The translations under genes were made by a program, and so were the position numbers. A stretch of DNA of 64,000 nt from NCBI GenBank assembly GCA_944367045.1, contig CALVWI010000003.1:1-64000 (forward strand), given 5' to 3'. Below are positions 19,901-27,568 of this stretch, piece by piece. The notes under the pieces were generated by a model. That model was not told the origin of the DNA and ran no database searches. It saw only the letters and a program-made list of their open reading frames with translations. The stretch is from an uncultured Clostridia bacterium (GTDB taxonomy: Bacteria > Bacillota > Clostridia > Christensenellales > Borkfalkiaceae). How positions within the stretch are numbered: the first letter of the stretch is position 1; the number at the start of each line of letters is the position of its first letter.

Positions 19901-22900
19901 TACGCTCGGTTCGGATGAAAATGGCCGCATCAAGGCTCTCGGCGTTGAGGCGGGTATCGACGGCAGCGGTCTCTATTCCGTCGACCTTACGGCAGACCTC
20001 ACCCTCTGCAACCGCGGGGGCGAGTGGGACAAAAACGAGAACGGCGGTTTCAAGTCCGACATCACCGAGGACATGGAGGCCGTGCTCACCTCGCGCATGG
20101 AAGAGGCGCTTGCCGAAATGCAGGCGAACGGCTGGAAGGACGAGGCGGGGAATGCGGCATATCTCGAGGGCAAGAGCAGGACGCTCACCTACTACGCCGC
20201 GGGGAATGAGCTCAAGGAGCAGGAGATCATGGTGGATGCTTCGGGCGCTCCCATGGGCGAGGTCGAATATCCCGAACTCGACGAATCCCTTCAGCTCCCC
20301 GGCTACACCCTGCAATGGCCTGAAAGTATCCCCGAGGACGGGCAGATCTACGCGCAGTATGTGCCCAACGTCTACAAGCTCACCTTTGAGAGCGACCGCC
20401 CCGCCGAGGGCTGGACGGAGACGGACGGCAAGTGGCAGCTCGCGCTCGACTATACCTACAACGAAACCTTCTCTCTTCCCTTCGCCTCGGATGAGAGAAT
20501 GAAGCTCGTGGGCTTCACCGACGACGAGGGCAACTTCTACGCGGCATCGGAGGACCTTACCCGGGTGCTCTCCGACAGGACATTGACCGCCGTGTGGGAG
20601 GAGATCGACTACACCGTCACTTACATGGACGGCGAGAGGGTGCTCGGCACGCAGACCGCGCACTACGGCGACGAACTTCTCTATCCCGAAGCGGAGAAAG
20701 CGGGCTACCGCTTTGTAGGCTGGGAGCAGAGCGGCACGGTCACGGGCGATATGACGGTCAACGCCGTCTTTGAGGCGCTCACCTTCCGCGTGACGCTTGA
20801 AAGCGAGTTTCCGCTCGACGGCTTTGAAGAGATGGACGGCGTTTGGAAGAAGGTCATCGACTTCACCTACGACAGCACGGTCGCTCTCCCGAACGGCGTG
20901 CGCTATGAGGGCCGCATTTTGCGCGGTTTCAAGGCGGGCGATGTGACGGCGGCGGAGACGCTCCCCAACGTCCTCGAAGACACCGTCTTTACGGCAGTTT
21001 GGGAACTGCTCGGCTATGACGTCACCTTCATGGCGGACGGGGAAGTCGTCGCGGTGCGCAACCTGCACTACGGCGAGAGCATTTCGCCAGCAGACCTTCC
21101 CGTCATTCCCGAAAAGACCGGTTACACGGCAGTTTGGGCGGGTGCGGAGAACGGCTATACCCACCTGACGGAGGAGAATGCGGTCATCAACGCCGTCTAT
21201 ACCCCTGAGACCTATACCGTGACGCTCGTAAGTTCGCTCCCTTACGACGGCTTCGTTGAAAATGGCGGCCGCTATGAGCGCACCGTTCTCTACACCTACG
21301 GAACGACGCCCATTGCGCTCGAGGCGCTTGCCGATGTTCCCGGATATTGGTTCAAGGGCTTCTACACGGGCGAGAACGGCACGGGCGAACAGGTGACGGA
21401 GATCGATGTCATTGGCGATACCGCATACTATGTCTATTGGCAGGACAACACCGTCACCGTACGTCTCTATTCCGACCGCGCCTTTGCGGGCGCGCAAAAG
21501 GATGCCGAGGGGTACTATGTCGAGCGCTCCTTCAACGATACTTACACGCTTGAACAGCTCCCCGAACAGACGGGGTACAAGCAGCTCGGCTGGTGGGCAG
21601 AGACGGAGGGCGGCTATACGCCCGTCGACGATGTCCTCGCCTTCCACGGGCAGAACAACGTGCGCATCTGGGCGGTGTGGATGCAGGAGATCGAGATCGA
21701 GATCACGGAGTTCTCTGTGAATGTGACGGACGTGCTCGTCAATTACATCACCTACAATATTCTCGGCACTTCCTCGGGCGGCACCATCTTCGGAACGATG
21801 GGAAGGAACATCATTTCCGCCGCGTCGACAAAGGAAGTTCAGTATGTCGTCTATCGCGACGGAAAGCGTGATACCCTCTCGGGCGGCGATTCCGAGTTCA
21901 TCGAGGACGGAAAATTCGGGAAGCGCAGCATGATGTGCGGCAATTCGGGTTCGACTTGGAACACGGCGCCCTACGGCGGTGCGAGGGTCACGCACACCTT
22001 CACCTATACGGACGCAGACGGCGTGGAGCGCTCCATTTCGACGAGCGACGAGGCGACCATTTCGCTCGAGAGCTTTACCCTCGTCTTTTGCGATGAGGGA
22101 GGGAATGAGCTGGAGCGCATGACGGTGCGCGGCTCCTACGGTACCCCGCTGACGCTCGGCGACCTCTCTCTTCCCGTCGTGCCCGAAAAGCCCGGCTATT
22201 CGGGCATCTGGACCCTTGGCGAGAGCGATGTCATCGACTCGGGTAAGAGAGCAAACGCCTCGACTACCGACGACATTATTCCCGACCTCGTGCTTTCGCA
22301 CACCCTCGACGTAAAGCCCGTCTATACGCCGAAGAGCTTCCCTGTGACGCTCACGGCGCAGGACGATGTCAAGATCGACGGCTGGGTGGGGGAGACGTAC
22401 GAGACGGAGCTCATATTCGGTCAGACCATCGAATTTACGCTGAGCGGCAGCGTGTTGGAGACCTATACCGTCGGCCTTAAGAACAGCGTGACGCTTCCCA
22501 AACTTCCCGAAGGTGCGTACTGGAGCGACATCGAAGAGACGGGGAACGGCATCCGCATCGTTGCGGTGAAGAATCCCGACAAAGTGACGCTCTACGACGG
22601 CTTTGACGGCAATGTTCCTGTTGAATTCGACAGCGACTATACGCTTCCCGTGTATGAGCGGGAGGGATACACCTTCCTCGGCTGGTGGGGGAAGAGCGGC
22701 GAGAGCTGGCAGAAAGTTGAAGCGCTCTCCTACTCGGGCGACGGAACGGAGTATGAGCTCTACGCCCTCTGGGTGAAGGCAGACTTGAATCCAGGCCGTA
22801 AAAGTTACGTATTTTATTATGAATATAGTCCAAGCTGTACGATTGAAGTCATTTTTGCAGCTTGTGAAAATGGAGAACCGCAAGATTATACCATATCGGC

Positions 22901-23093
22901 CGAATTGACCTTTGATGTTGTGTTGGCTGGTGATTTATCGTCCAGCAAAGAGAATATTACTAATAAGGAAAAGTTTAGCTTCGATGAGATGGGAGGAGGA
23001 TATTCGGATTCTTATCGGTTGACTGTTGAGGTCGATTTAACGGTTCTTGGAAGCGTTCTTGAATTTACATACGAAAAAGAGGGCTCATTTTGA
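13998..23093 (+). CDS. Giant exported repeat protein with InlB-type repeats, function unknown
   Basis: 3031 residues. A basic N-terminus is followed by one hydrophobic segment (about 27-48, VIAVGAVVVALGVGAGIFV), a signal peptide or membrane anchor. About 50-330 is a unique domain with a Thr/Pro linker. Residues 525-1091 hold three near-identical 189-residue repeats, flanked by diverged copies up to about 1400. The middle is beta-rich. From about 2110 to 2930 come Listeria-Bacteroides (InlB B) type repeats with GY-x-F/A-x-GW and YT-V-T units (for example GYRFVGWEQS), a surface-protein hallmark. No LPXTG and no C-terminal membrane helix is seen; the last 100 codons are AT-rich and unlike the rest. 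It has its own promoter and terminator. Likely a cell-surface or adhesive protein (inference). Confidence 0.85.
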   Translation: MKAKQNAAEAASHTNEGSNKKFWHRVIAVGAVVVALGVGAGIFVPKFFEEATPNVVEEGFVTVSEPAPTDGSTPDMHTPLENIAYMNSVFKGQTSWYSEMHGTTDASLMKQSVSTYKQYSEGVLIVADITESAMVKAARQFCYAGDEVLWRLGSSYDASTYDEMMSAEWESGEPYAHMYLKDFVAQNGLPATEFSVYIINEETLLSADEVVKNADGSYSQVYYLDPAADKAPAHYANQMVFSGGLSALPEFTSIKVTYTFDENWQVLSSTVEEAYKATMGISVNCSSVFTTEYEYDTEKSESPAYEDYFKQYLGGEVTGPVETVPTAVGCLGEAFGSVLQGPTIFDVSLNLNGTPLKGAVLLDVGDMSLSGISLSADFGSFQIWLDEGELYLRMGGIRGKLALEDISGALNGGTAVAEGDESGLDLDALLAQLGEGEFTYDETSASLSAQLTLGGLTLPVDFAFALEDGHATLENVSTHITAEGIEADVVLSYGDKAPAELSESDKAAYPNLLPHIETLASILTSEALHADIEYAGEGFAIAGGLDIALSNGTLAGELTLNLNGVEKALSFAYADGYVLLDVDGIKIKANAEETLAFIGQFIELPEMEVPELSLDVEQILNNILSGDLGTLISMTESDNVLSILVKGNELLELLGLDLGLDLGEVNLTVSEGRLTASALGANIALTQGKVPVINADDYIDILPYVNSLLSLFKSEALHADIEYAGEGFAVAGGLDISLSNGTLAGDLTLTLNGVEKSLSFAYADGYVLLDVDGIKLKAKAEETLAFIGQYIDLPEMEVPELSLDVETLLNNILSGDLGTLISMSESDNVLSVLVKGNELLQLLGLDLGLDLGEVNLSVSEGRLTASALGANIALTQGKVPVINADEYIDILPYANSLLSLFKSEALHADIEYAGEGFAVAGGLDISLSNGQLAGDLTLTLNGVEKSISFAYADGYVLLDVDGIKLKAKAEEAISFIGQFIELPEVEVPELSLDVEKLLNNILSGDLGTLISMTESDNVLSVLVKGNELLELLGLDLGLDLGEVNLTVSEGRLTASVLGANIALTEGKVPVINADEYIDILPYAETIADIFSTGYYRADIDLSIGGFTIYGSLRFGLDPVVVQATFYVIQGGFHKLVELEYEGEDVFVTIDGVTLRASAEELLPLLTSSFEIERTEDAESIDYLKNILSLDFATVIREISEEDGALSLLINGNTILRALGIKYLTGFVEVGVDDDSLSLSCKALNIALTLRKGSCFTIDHDQECIDIQPVIDKFLTIAEEQALSFDGVISLKAGELSLPLEILRGTLSWENGLSLTAECELSLGGAYYRFFLSADTSSLRIAYGGLGLVLPYSDFPELAGMLNEVFAKVKPLTEKFGITLPDLSSLSGMLEGMDGLGDLSSFDLFSLDLGALLEGLTVEANPGYTVGVRGEAFWLQLANERFGGVRADGVYETDGFRLGASLSLTRMGDRIDMPRITYLDVEDLKDLVSYLTAAENTIKSNSVTLTLSPIKTEAGSISATAQLYHGEKFPIQIDTESKTITVSADTYLHLNVTVTPAEGQLPLYVEAWVLDADKNGELDFYVTASRMKAGETGYHPLIVTATAGELMPLIASALPLLGIDVGFINDYFISHLLDEGTADRLAVIGDSLLDTLDFFGVFEQLFGGAEGGSNELIAGLVKGEDSFSVTLGGGALGLGSDLKLYLEKMTDEEGDPYLQAVSLGIGGTDIAFELGYDVITPAVPTLPAGQSYALDGMAELFTALANTATRAPTQEEIISGQQQADDILLNRTFFIDGGAKVHLSVLSLINVDFAVNIEGLSVSIHEDGDISLNVRLSYHALKALSLVSVIEGGCTVDLTLRGDMIYMRRVQETDEDGKALAAPETVYRAMPLSVFGETLVEQLGFVLNFSSSILDEFAGTEPSEEETVQEDLGTQAWNILKSFAFAENEGGDTWTLVLNGAALTGDILGDITVTLGSDENGRIKALGVEAGIDGSGLYSVDLTADLTLCNRGGEWDKNENGGFKSDITEDMEAVLTSRMEEALAEMQANGWKDEAGNAAYLEGKSRTLTYYAAGNELKEQEIMVDASGAPMGEVEYPELDESLQLPGYTLQWPESIPEDGQIYAQYVPNVYKLTFESDRPAEGWTETDGKWQLALDYTYNETFSLPFASDERMKLVGFTDDEGNFYAASEDLTRVLSDRTLTAVWEEIDYTVTYMDGERVLGTQTAHYGDELLYPEAEKAGYRFVGWEQSGTVTGDMTVNAVFEALTFRVTLESEFPLDGFEEMDGVWKKVIDFTYDSTVALPNGVRYEGRILRGFKAGDVTAAETLPNVLEDTVFTAVWELLGYDVTFMADGEVVAVRNLHYGESISPADLPVIPEKTGYTAVWAGAENGYTHLTEENAVINAVYTPETYTVTLVSSLPYDGFVENGGRYERTVLYTYGTTPIALEALADVPGYWFKGFYTGENGTGEQVTEIDVIGDTAYYVYWQDNTVTVRLYSDRAFAGAQKDAEGYYVERSFNDTYTLEQLPEQTGYKQLGWWAETEGGYTPVDDVLAFHGQNNVRIWAVWMQEIEIEITEFSVNVTDVLVNYITYNILGTSSGGTIFGTMGRNIISAASTKEVQYVVYRDGKRDTLSGGDSEFIEDGKFGKRSMMCGNSGSTWNTAPYGGARVTHTFTYTDADGVERSISTSDEATISLESFTLVFCDEGGNELERMTVRGSYGTPLTLGDLSLPVVPEKPGYSGIWTLGESDVIDSGKRANASTTDDIIPDLVLSHTLDVKPVYTPKSFPVTLTAQDDVKIDGWVGETYETELIFGQTIEFTLSGSVLETYTVGLKNSVTLPKLPEGAYWSDIEETGNGIRIVAVKNPDKVTLYDGFDGNVPVEFDSDYTLPVYEREGYTFLGWWGKSGESWQKVEALSYSGDGTEYELYALWVKADLNPGRKSYVFYYEYSPSCTIEVIFAACENGEPQDYTISAELTFDVVLAGDLSSSKENITNKEKFSFDEMGGGYSDSYRLTVEVDLTVLGSVLEFTYEKEGSF
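15571..17271 (+). repeat. Three tandem 567-bp coding repeats
   Basis: Copies begin at 15571, 16138 and 16705, each 567 bp (189 codons), marked by the same opening GCGAGGCGCTGCACGCGGAC. They differ by few, largely silent or conservative changes. A diverged fourth copy begins at about 17272, and the segment before 15571 resembles the end of a unit. Unit features: SEALHADIEYAGEG, SFAYADGYVLLDVDGIK, LGLDLGLDLGEVNL. Confidence 0.95.
22790..23093 (+). other. AT-rich 3' end of the giant gene, possible foreign segment
   Basis: GC falls sharply near 22790: by hand count 113 of 300 bases in 22801-23100 are G or C, against 39 of 60 in 22681-22740. Codon choice changes as well (AAA, ATT, TTT, GAA). The reading frame stays open and ends at 23093. 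The encoded tail shows no repeat, anchor or known motif. Confidence 0.75.
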
Positions 23094-23200
23094 CGAAAAT
23101 CGAAATAAGAGGGCAATCTGACAGCGGCGCCGATTCGATATCGGTCGAAATAAGGCGTTCGTATGGCAGCCCTGCAAGTGGCAGAACGCAAAAAGAAGGG

Positions 23201-23240
23201 GGCGAGTGCAAGAAATTTGCGCTCGTCCTCTTGCTTTTTT
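23201..23240 (+). terminator. Terminator of the giant gene
   Basis: An 11-bp stem with two G-U pairs (GGCGAGTGCAA against TTGCGCTCGTC), a 5-nt loop, then CTCTTGCTTTTTT. Confidence 0.8.
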
Positions 23241-23258
23241 CGGGGAATATGATATAAT
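23231..23258 (+). promoter_or_regulatory. Promoter of the GH30 gene
   Basis: TTGCTT at 23231-23236, inside the T-tract of the upstream terminator, and TATAAT at 23253-23258 with a 16-bp spacer. This excludes translation starts upstream of about 23265. Confidence 0.65.
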
Positions 23259-23310
23259 AGCTGTTAGAATGGGCGAGAATCGGACGTTCTCGCGCAAGGA
23301 GCGTACAAAA

Positions 23311-24633
23311 GTGAGCAAAGTTCGGCTGTTGCGTCAAATCACATCGACGCGCGAGGGCGCCGCCATCGGGGTCCTCTCGAGCGACGATCTCAAGCCGAGC
23401 GAACTTTTTTTGCTCCCTGCGGAGCGGCCCGTCACATGGCAGGGGTTCGGCGTGTGCCTTAACGAGATGTGTTTGCGTGAGCTCGACCTTCTCCCCGAAG
23501 GCCTTGCAAGCGCCGTTCTCGACGAGCTCTTCCTGCCCGAGAAGATGGACCTCAATTTCCTCCGCCTTCCCGTCGGCGCAAACGACTTCGCCCTCGATTG
23601 GTATTCCTGTGACGAGACGGACGGCGACTTCGCGCTCAGGGACTTCTCCGTCGAACGCGATAAACAGTACGTCCTGCGCTTTGCCAAGGAGGCGCTCGCC
23701 CGCAACCCGAATGCGACCTTCTTCGCCTCCCCGTGGAGCCCGCCCTCGTGGATGAAGGAGCCGAAGTCCTACCACGGCGGCCGCATCCGCATGGAGAGGG
23801 AAGTGCTCACCGCCTACGCCGAATATCTCATCAGGTATCTCCGCGCGTACGAGGAGGAGGGCGTGCACATCTCCGTGCTCACCCCGCAGAACGAGTTCGC
23901 CTCCGACAACAACTACCCGACCTGCCTTTGGACGGGCGAGGACATGCGTGTCTTTATCCGTGACTATCTCGGCCCCGCGCTCGAGAGGAGCGGGCTTTCC
24001 ACCAAGCTGTACCTCGGCACCATCAACGGCTGCGGCACGCTGGGCGGCTTCGGCAGCAAGTATAACGACTACACGGCGGCCGTCCTCGACGACGAGGACG
24101 CGCTCCGATATATCAAGGGCGTCGCCTATCAGTGGGAGGGCAAGCTCTCCCTGAGACCCGCCGTCGAGAGCTATCCCGAGCTCGACTACATTCAGAGCGA
24201 GAGCGAGTGCGGCGACGGCAAGAACACATGGGAGTATGCATGCTATGTGTTCGAGCTCATGCGGCACTATATCACGGGCGGTGTGAGCGCCTACTGCTAT
24301 TGGAACCCCGTGCTGCCCCGCGGCGGGAAGAGCACTTGGGGGTGGACGCAGAACAGCCTCTTTACGACGGAGAACGGCACCGTGCGCAACGAATACGAAC
24401 ACGCCGTCCTCAGGCAGGCGTCCATGTTTATGAAGAAGGGCGCGAAGGTCTTACGCCTCGGCGGACACATGAGCGGCAACTGTTTCGGCATGGAAAATCC
24501 CGACGGCGCCCTCGCCCTCATGCTCAGGAATCCCTTCCCGTATTGTAAGAAGGTATCCTTCCTCGGCGAGGGTGCGGCGCTGGCGCCCGATTCTCTGACG
24601 ACGCTCGTCTTTGAACGGACGGACGACGGGTGA
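23311..24633 (+). CDS. Glycoside hydrolase family 30 (glucosylceramidase-like)
   Basis: Retaining beta-glycosidase of 440 residues, probably acting on beta-glucosides or related sugars. GH30 hallmarks: GFGVCLNEM near the N-terminus, FASPWSPPSWMK, acid/base Glu195 in TPQNEF, and nucleophile Glu297 in IQSESECG. The C-terminal residues form the small beta domain of the family. The GTG at 23311 is chosen because AAGGAG at 23296-23301 precedes it and a promoter lies at 23231-23258; the in-frame ATG at 23206 sits inside a terminator. No signal peptide, so it acts inside the cell on imported sugars. It stands alone between its own promoter and the ldh/mdh promoter. Confidence 0.88.
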   Translation: MSKVRLLRQITSTREGAAIGVLSSDDLKPSELFLLPAERPVTWQGFGVCLNEMCLRELDLLPEGLASAVLDELFLPEKMDLNFLRLPVGANDFALDWYSCDETDGDFALRDFSVERDKQYVLRFAKEALARNPNATFFASPWSPPSWMKEPKSYHGGRIRMEREVLTAYAEYLIRYLRAYEEEGVHISVLTPQNEFASDNNYPTCLWTGEDMRVFIRDYLGPALERSGLSTKLYLGTINGCGTLGGFGSKYNDYTAAVLDDEDALRYIKGVAYQWEGKLSLRPAVESYPELDYIQSESECGDGKNTWEYACYVFELMRHYITGGVSAYCYWNPVLPRGGKSTWGWTQNSLFTTENGTVRNEYEHAVLRQASMFMKKGAKVLRLGGHMSGNCFGMENPDGALALMLRNPFPYCKKVSFLGEGAALAPDSLTTLVFERTDDG

Positions 24634-24682
24634 GCGAAGGGGCTGTCTGTGCAGGAACCCCTGCGCGAGGCCCGCGATTTCC

Positions 24683-24711
24683 TTTACAAATTCGTCAAAA
24701 TGTGCTATCCT
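24683..24711 (+). promoter_or_regulatory. Promoter of the dehydrogenase-malic enzyme operon
   Basis: TTTACA at 24683-24688, 17-bp spacer, TATCCT at 24706-24711. The -10 box lies within the inverted repeat at 24702-24718. Confidence 0.5.
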
Positions 24712-24718
24712 ATAGCAC
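24702..24718 (+). promoter_or_regulatory. Palindrome over the -10 box, candidate operator
   Basis: GTGCTAT at 24702-24708 and ATAGCAC at 24712-24718, a perfect 7-bp inverted repeat with a 3-bp centre. No T-run follows it. Confidence 0.5.
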
Positions 24719-24761
24719 GATATATAGACAACAAACTACATTATAAGAGGTAACAGGTAAT

Positions 24762-25697
24762 ATGAGCAGACATTCCAAGATCAGCATCATCGGTGCCGGT
24801 ACTGTCGGCGCCACGGCGGCATTCTCCATTGCGACGCAGCGGCTCGTCTCCGAGCTCGCCATCATCGACGTCAACACCGCCAAGGCAGAGGGCGAGGCAA
24901 TGGACATCAGCCACGGCCTCATCACGATGGGGACGATGAACATCCACAGCGGCACCTATGCCGACATCAAGGACAGCGACATCATCGTCATTGCGGCGGG
25001 CCTCGGCAGAAAGCCCGGGGAGACGCGCCTCGATCTTGCGAGCAAGAACATCGGCATCGCGCGCGACATCGCCCAGAACATCATGAAGTACTACAACGGC
25101 GGCGTCATCGTCGTTGTCTCCAACCCCGTCGATATCCTTACCTATGTCATCCAGAAGGAGACCGGCCTTCCCGCAGGCAAGGTCATCGGTACGGGCACGA
25201 TGCTCGACAGCGCGCGCTTCCGCTATCTCTTGAGCTGCTCGCTCTCGGCGGATATCCGCAACATCCACGGCTTCATGGCGGGCGAGCACGGCGAGAGCCA
25301 GTTCGCCGTCTGGAGCTCGGTGCACATCTCGAGCATGGCGCTCGACGACTACTGCGCAAAGCGCGGTATCTCCCTCAACAAGGAGGAGCTCGTCACCAAC
25401 ATCATCGGCTCGGGCGCGCAGGTCATCAAGCGCAAGGGCGTCACCAACTTCGCCATCGCAGCCATCGTTGCCGAGCTCTGCGGCACCATCATGCGCGACA
25501 GGGGCAGCATCCTCACCGTTACGTCCTGCCTCGATAACTACTACGGCATCAGCGACGTCTGCATCAGCGTTCCCTGCATCATCGGCAAGGACGGCATTCA
25601 GGATCACCTCGCCTACAACTTCAACGAGGCCGAGATGGCAAGCCTTCACAAGTCCGCGGAGAGCATCCGTGCCTTCATGGACAGCCTCAACATCTGA
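24762..25697 (+). CDS. L-lactate/malate dehydrogenase family, possibly a malate dehydrogenase
   Basis: NAD-dependent 2-hydroxyacid dehydrogenase of 311 residues. It has the Rossmann motif GAGTVGA (11-17), catalytic His in GEHGES, the substrate Arg in LDSARFR and Arg89 in GETRLDL. The overall sequence is closest to bacterial L-LDH. However, the specificity position that is Gln in lactate dehydrogenases (Q in xQKPGETRLDL) is Arg83 here (GLGRKPGETRLDL), and Arg at that position is the classic malate dehydrogenase choice. The next gene, 23 bp on, is malic enzyme, which uses malate. An oxaloacetate-malate role is therefore plausible; lactate formation remains possible. Confidence 0.85.
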   Translation: MSRHSKISIIGAGTVGATAAFSIATQRLVSELAIIDVNTAKAEGEAMDISHGLITMGTMNIHSGTYADIKDSDIIVIAAGLGRKPGETRLDLASKNIGIARDIAQNIMKYYNGGVIVVVSNPVDILTYVIQKETGLPAGKVIGTGTMLDSARFRYLLSCSLSADIRNIHGFMAGEHGESQFAVWSSVHISSMALDDYCAKRGISLNKEELVTNIIGSGAQVIKRKGVTNFAIAAIVAELCGTIMRDRGSILTVTSCLDNYYGISDVCISVPCIIGKDGIQDHLAYNFNEAEMASLHKSAESIRAFMDSLNI

Positions 25698-25720
25698 ATA
25701 ACTTACAGGAGTTTGTATTT

Positions 25721-26893
25721 ATGGATAAGAAGCAATACGCACTTGACAAGCACCGTGAATGGGCGGGCAAGATCGAAGTCGTCACCCGCGCTCCCATCAC
25801 CAACCGCGATGAACTTGCTGTCGCATACACGCCCGGCGTCGCCGAGCCCTGCCTCGAGATCAGCAAGAACGTCGATCTTTCCTACGTCTACACCCGCCGC
25901 TCCAACCTCGTTGCGGTCATCACGGACGGCACCGCAGTCCTCGGCCTCGGCGACATCGGTCCCGAAGCGGGCATGCCCGTCATGGAGGGCAAGTGCGCTC
26001 TCTTCAAGACCTTCGGCGACGTGGACGCCTTCCCGCTCTGCATCCGTTCGAAAGACGTCGATGAGATCGTCAAGACGGTCTCCCTCATCGCAGGCAGCTT
26101 CGGCGGCATCAACCTGGAGGACATCTCCGCACCCCGCTGCTTCGAGATCGAGAAGCGCCTCAAGGAGATCTGCGACATTCCCGTCTTCCACGACGACCAA
26201 CACGGCACCGCCGTCGTCACAATGGCAGCCATGCTCAATGCACTCAAGCTCGCAGGCAAGAAGATCGAGGACATCTCCGTCGTCGTCAACGGTTCGGGTG
26301 CAGCCGGCATCGCCATCACCAAGCTCCTCATGAGCAGGGGCCTCAAGAAGGTCATCCTCTGCGACAGAAAGGGCGCCATCTACGAGGGCCGCGACGGCCT
26401 CAACCCCATCAAGGAGGAGATGGCAAAGATCTCTAACCTCGAGAAGAAGGCAGGCAGCCTCAAGGACGTCATCGTCGGCGCAGACGTGTTCATCGGCGTC
26501 TCCGCTCCCGGCAGCCTTACCGCGGACATGGTCCGCACGATGGCGAAGGATCCCATCATCTTCGCAATGGCAAACCCCGTGCCCGAGATCATGCCCGACG
26601 AGGCGATCGCCGCAGGTGCGAAGATCGTCGGCACCGGCCGCAGCGACTTCCCCAACCAGATCAACAACGTCCTCGCGTTCCCCGGCATCTTCCGCGGTGC
26701 GCTCGACGTGCGCGCAAGCGATATCAACGATGAGATGAAGATCGCGGCAGCAGAGGCCATCGCCTCCGTCATTCCCGAGAGCGAGCTTCGCCCCGACTAC
26801 ATCATTCCCGATTCCTTCAATCCCCACGTCAAGGACGCGGTCGCAACTGCCGTCATGGAAGCTGCAAGAAGAACGGGCGTCGCAAGAAAGTAA
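25721..26893 (+). CDS. NAD(P)-dependent malic enzyme
   Basis: Oxidative decarboxylation of malate to pyruvate, 390 residues, the short bacterial form without a phosphotransacetylase domain. Visible are VTRAPITNRDELAVAYTPGV, the catalytic Lys region (MPVMEGKCALF), the metal-binding DVFHDDQHGTA-type stretch (FHDDQHGTAVV), the NAD fold VVNGSGAAGIAI and ANPVPEI. AGGAG precedes the ATG. Paired with the upstream dehydrogenase, it could link oxaloacetate, malate and pyruvate and balance NADH. Confidence 0.95.
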   Translation: MDKKQYALDKHREWAGKIEVVTRAPITNRDELAVAYTPGVAEPCLEISKNVDLSYVYTRRSNLVAVITDGTAVLGLGDIGPEAGMPVMEGKCALFKTFGDVDAFPLCIRSKDVDEIVKTVSLIAGSFGGINLEDISAPRCFEIEKRLKEICDIPVFHDDQHGTAVVTMAAMLNALKLAGKKIEDISVVVNGSGAAGIAITKLLMSRGLKKVILCDRKGAIYEGRDGLNPIKEEMAKISNLEKKAGSLKDVIVGADVFIGVSAPGSLTADMVRTMAKDPIIFAMANPVPEIMPDEAIAAGAKIVGTGRSDFPNQINNVLAFPGIFRGALDVRASDINDEMKIAAAEAIASVIPESELRPDYIIPDSFNPHVKDAVATAVMEAARRTGVARK

Positions 26894-26909
26894 ACTTCCT
26901 TCAAAAGAG

Positions 26910-26937
26910 AGAGCCGAGCACATCGGCTCTTTTTTTG
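26910..26937 (+). terminator. Terminator after malic enzyme
   Basis: AGAGCCGA at 26910-26917 pairs with TCGGCTCT at 26923-26930 and is followed by a run of T. Confidence 0.9.
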
Positions 26938-26971
26938 TTCTTTTTTCGCAAAGCGGCGAATACTATCTGAG

Positions 26972-27484
26972 ATGAAGCGTTTGTGTTTCGCCCTCGCCGT
27001 CCTGATTTTTCTCATCGCCGCCGTGCTCGCCTTTCTTGCCGCCTTCCCGCGGCCGTATGAGGACATCGTGGATGGAAGCGGCTTGGCGCCATCGCTCGTC
27101 TATGCCGTCATGAAGGCGGAGAGCGGGTTTGACGAGCGGGCAATAAGTCCCGCGGGCGCGAAGGGGGTGATGCAGCTCCTGCCCTCGACGGCGGCGTTTG
27201 TCGCGGAGCTTAATAACATTCCCTTCGACGAGGCACGTCTTTTCGAGGGGGAGTACAACGTGCGGCTCGGGTGCGCGTATCTGCGCTATCTTTTGGAGCG
27301 GTTCGAAGAAGAGACGGCGCTCGCCGCCTACAACGCGGGGGAGGGGACGGTGCGCCTCTGGCTGAAGGATGGGCGGTATTCCTCGGACGGGCGCACGCTT
27401 GAGCAGATCCCGTATCCCGAGACGGCGCGCTATCTGAAAAAAATCTCCGTTTTCCGAAAAATTTATGGATTTTTCCCGCAATAA
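26972..27484 (+). CDS. Lytic transglycosylase, SLT domain
   Basis: Membrane-anchored muramidase of 170 residues. An N-terminal membrane helix (about 5-25) is followed by a soluble-lytic-transglycosylase domain: the catalytic Glu in KAESGF, ISPAGAKGVMQLLPSTA, the NVRLGCAYLRYLL helix and ALAAYNAGEGTV. It cleaves peptidoglycan glycan strands and leaves anhydro ends. The start has no clear Shine-Dalgarno site. Short compared with full-length Slt, and near the YjbJ-type small transglycosylases of Bacillota. Its own promoter is not obvious in the 78 bp upstream. Confidence 0.88.
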   Translation: MKRLCFALAVLIFLIAAVLAFLAAFPRPYEDIVDGSGLAPSLVYAVMKAESGFDERAISPAGAKGVMQLLPSTAAFVAELNNIPFDEARLFEGEYNVRLGCAYLRYLLERFEEETALAAYNAGEGTVRLWLKDGRYSSDGRTLEQIPYPETARYLKKISVFRKIYGFFPQ

Positions 27485-27487
27485 AAG

Positions 27488-27516
27488 TTGACTTTTGCTT
27501 TCGGATGTTGTAATAT
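27488..27516 (+). promoter_or_regulatory. Promoter of tRNA-Leu(AAG)
   Basis: TTGACT at 27488-27493, 17-bp spacer, TAATAT at 27511-27516, starting 3 bp after the transglycosylase stop codon. Confidence 0.7.
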
Positions 27517-27568
27517 ATAAAAGCTGTCAGCGAGGAACACCTCCGAGCGGACGGAGACAAACAAATAT

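Noticed and set aside
17235-22883. Minus-strand open frame of 1882 codons opposite the giant gene
   Set aside because: Mirror of strongly biased GC-rich codons on the plus strand; the protein is a low-complexity Arg/Glu/His mix with no domain, while the plus-strand protein has clear repeats and signals.
23206-23310. Longer GH30 start at ATG 23206
   Set aside because: The ATG lies inside a terminator stem and upstream of the promoter; a Shine-Dalgarno site marks GTG 23311.
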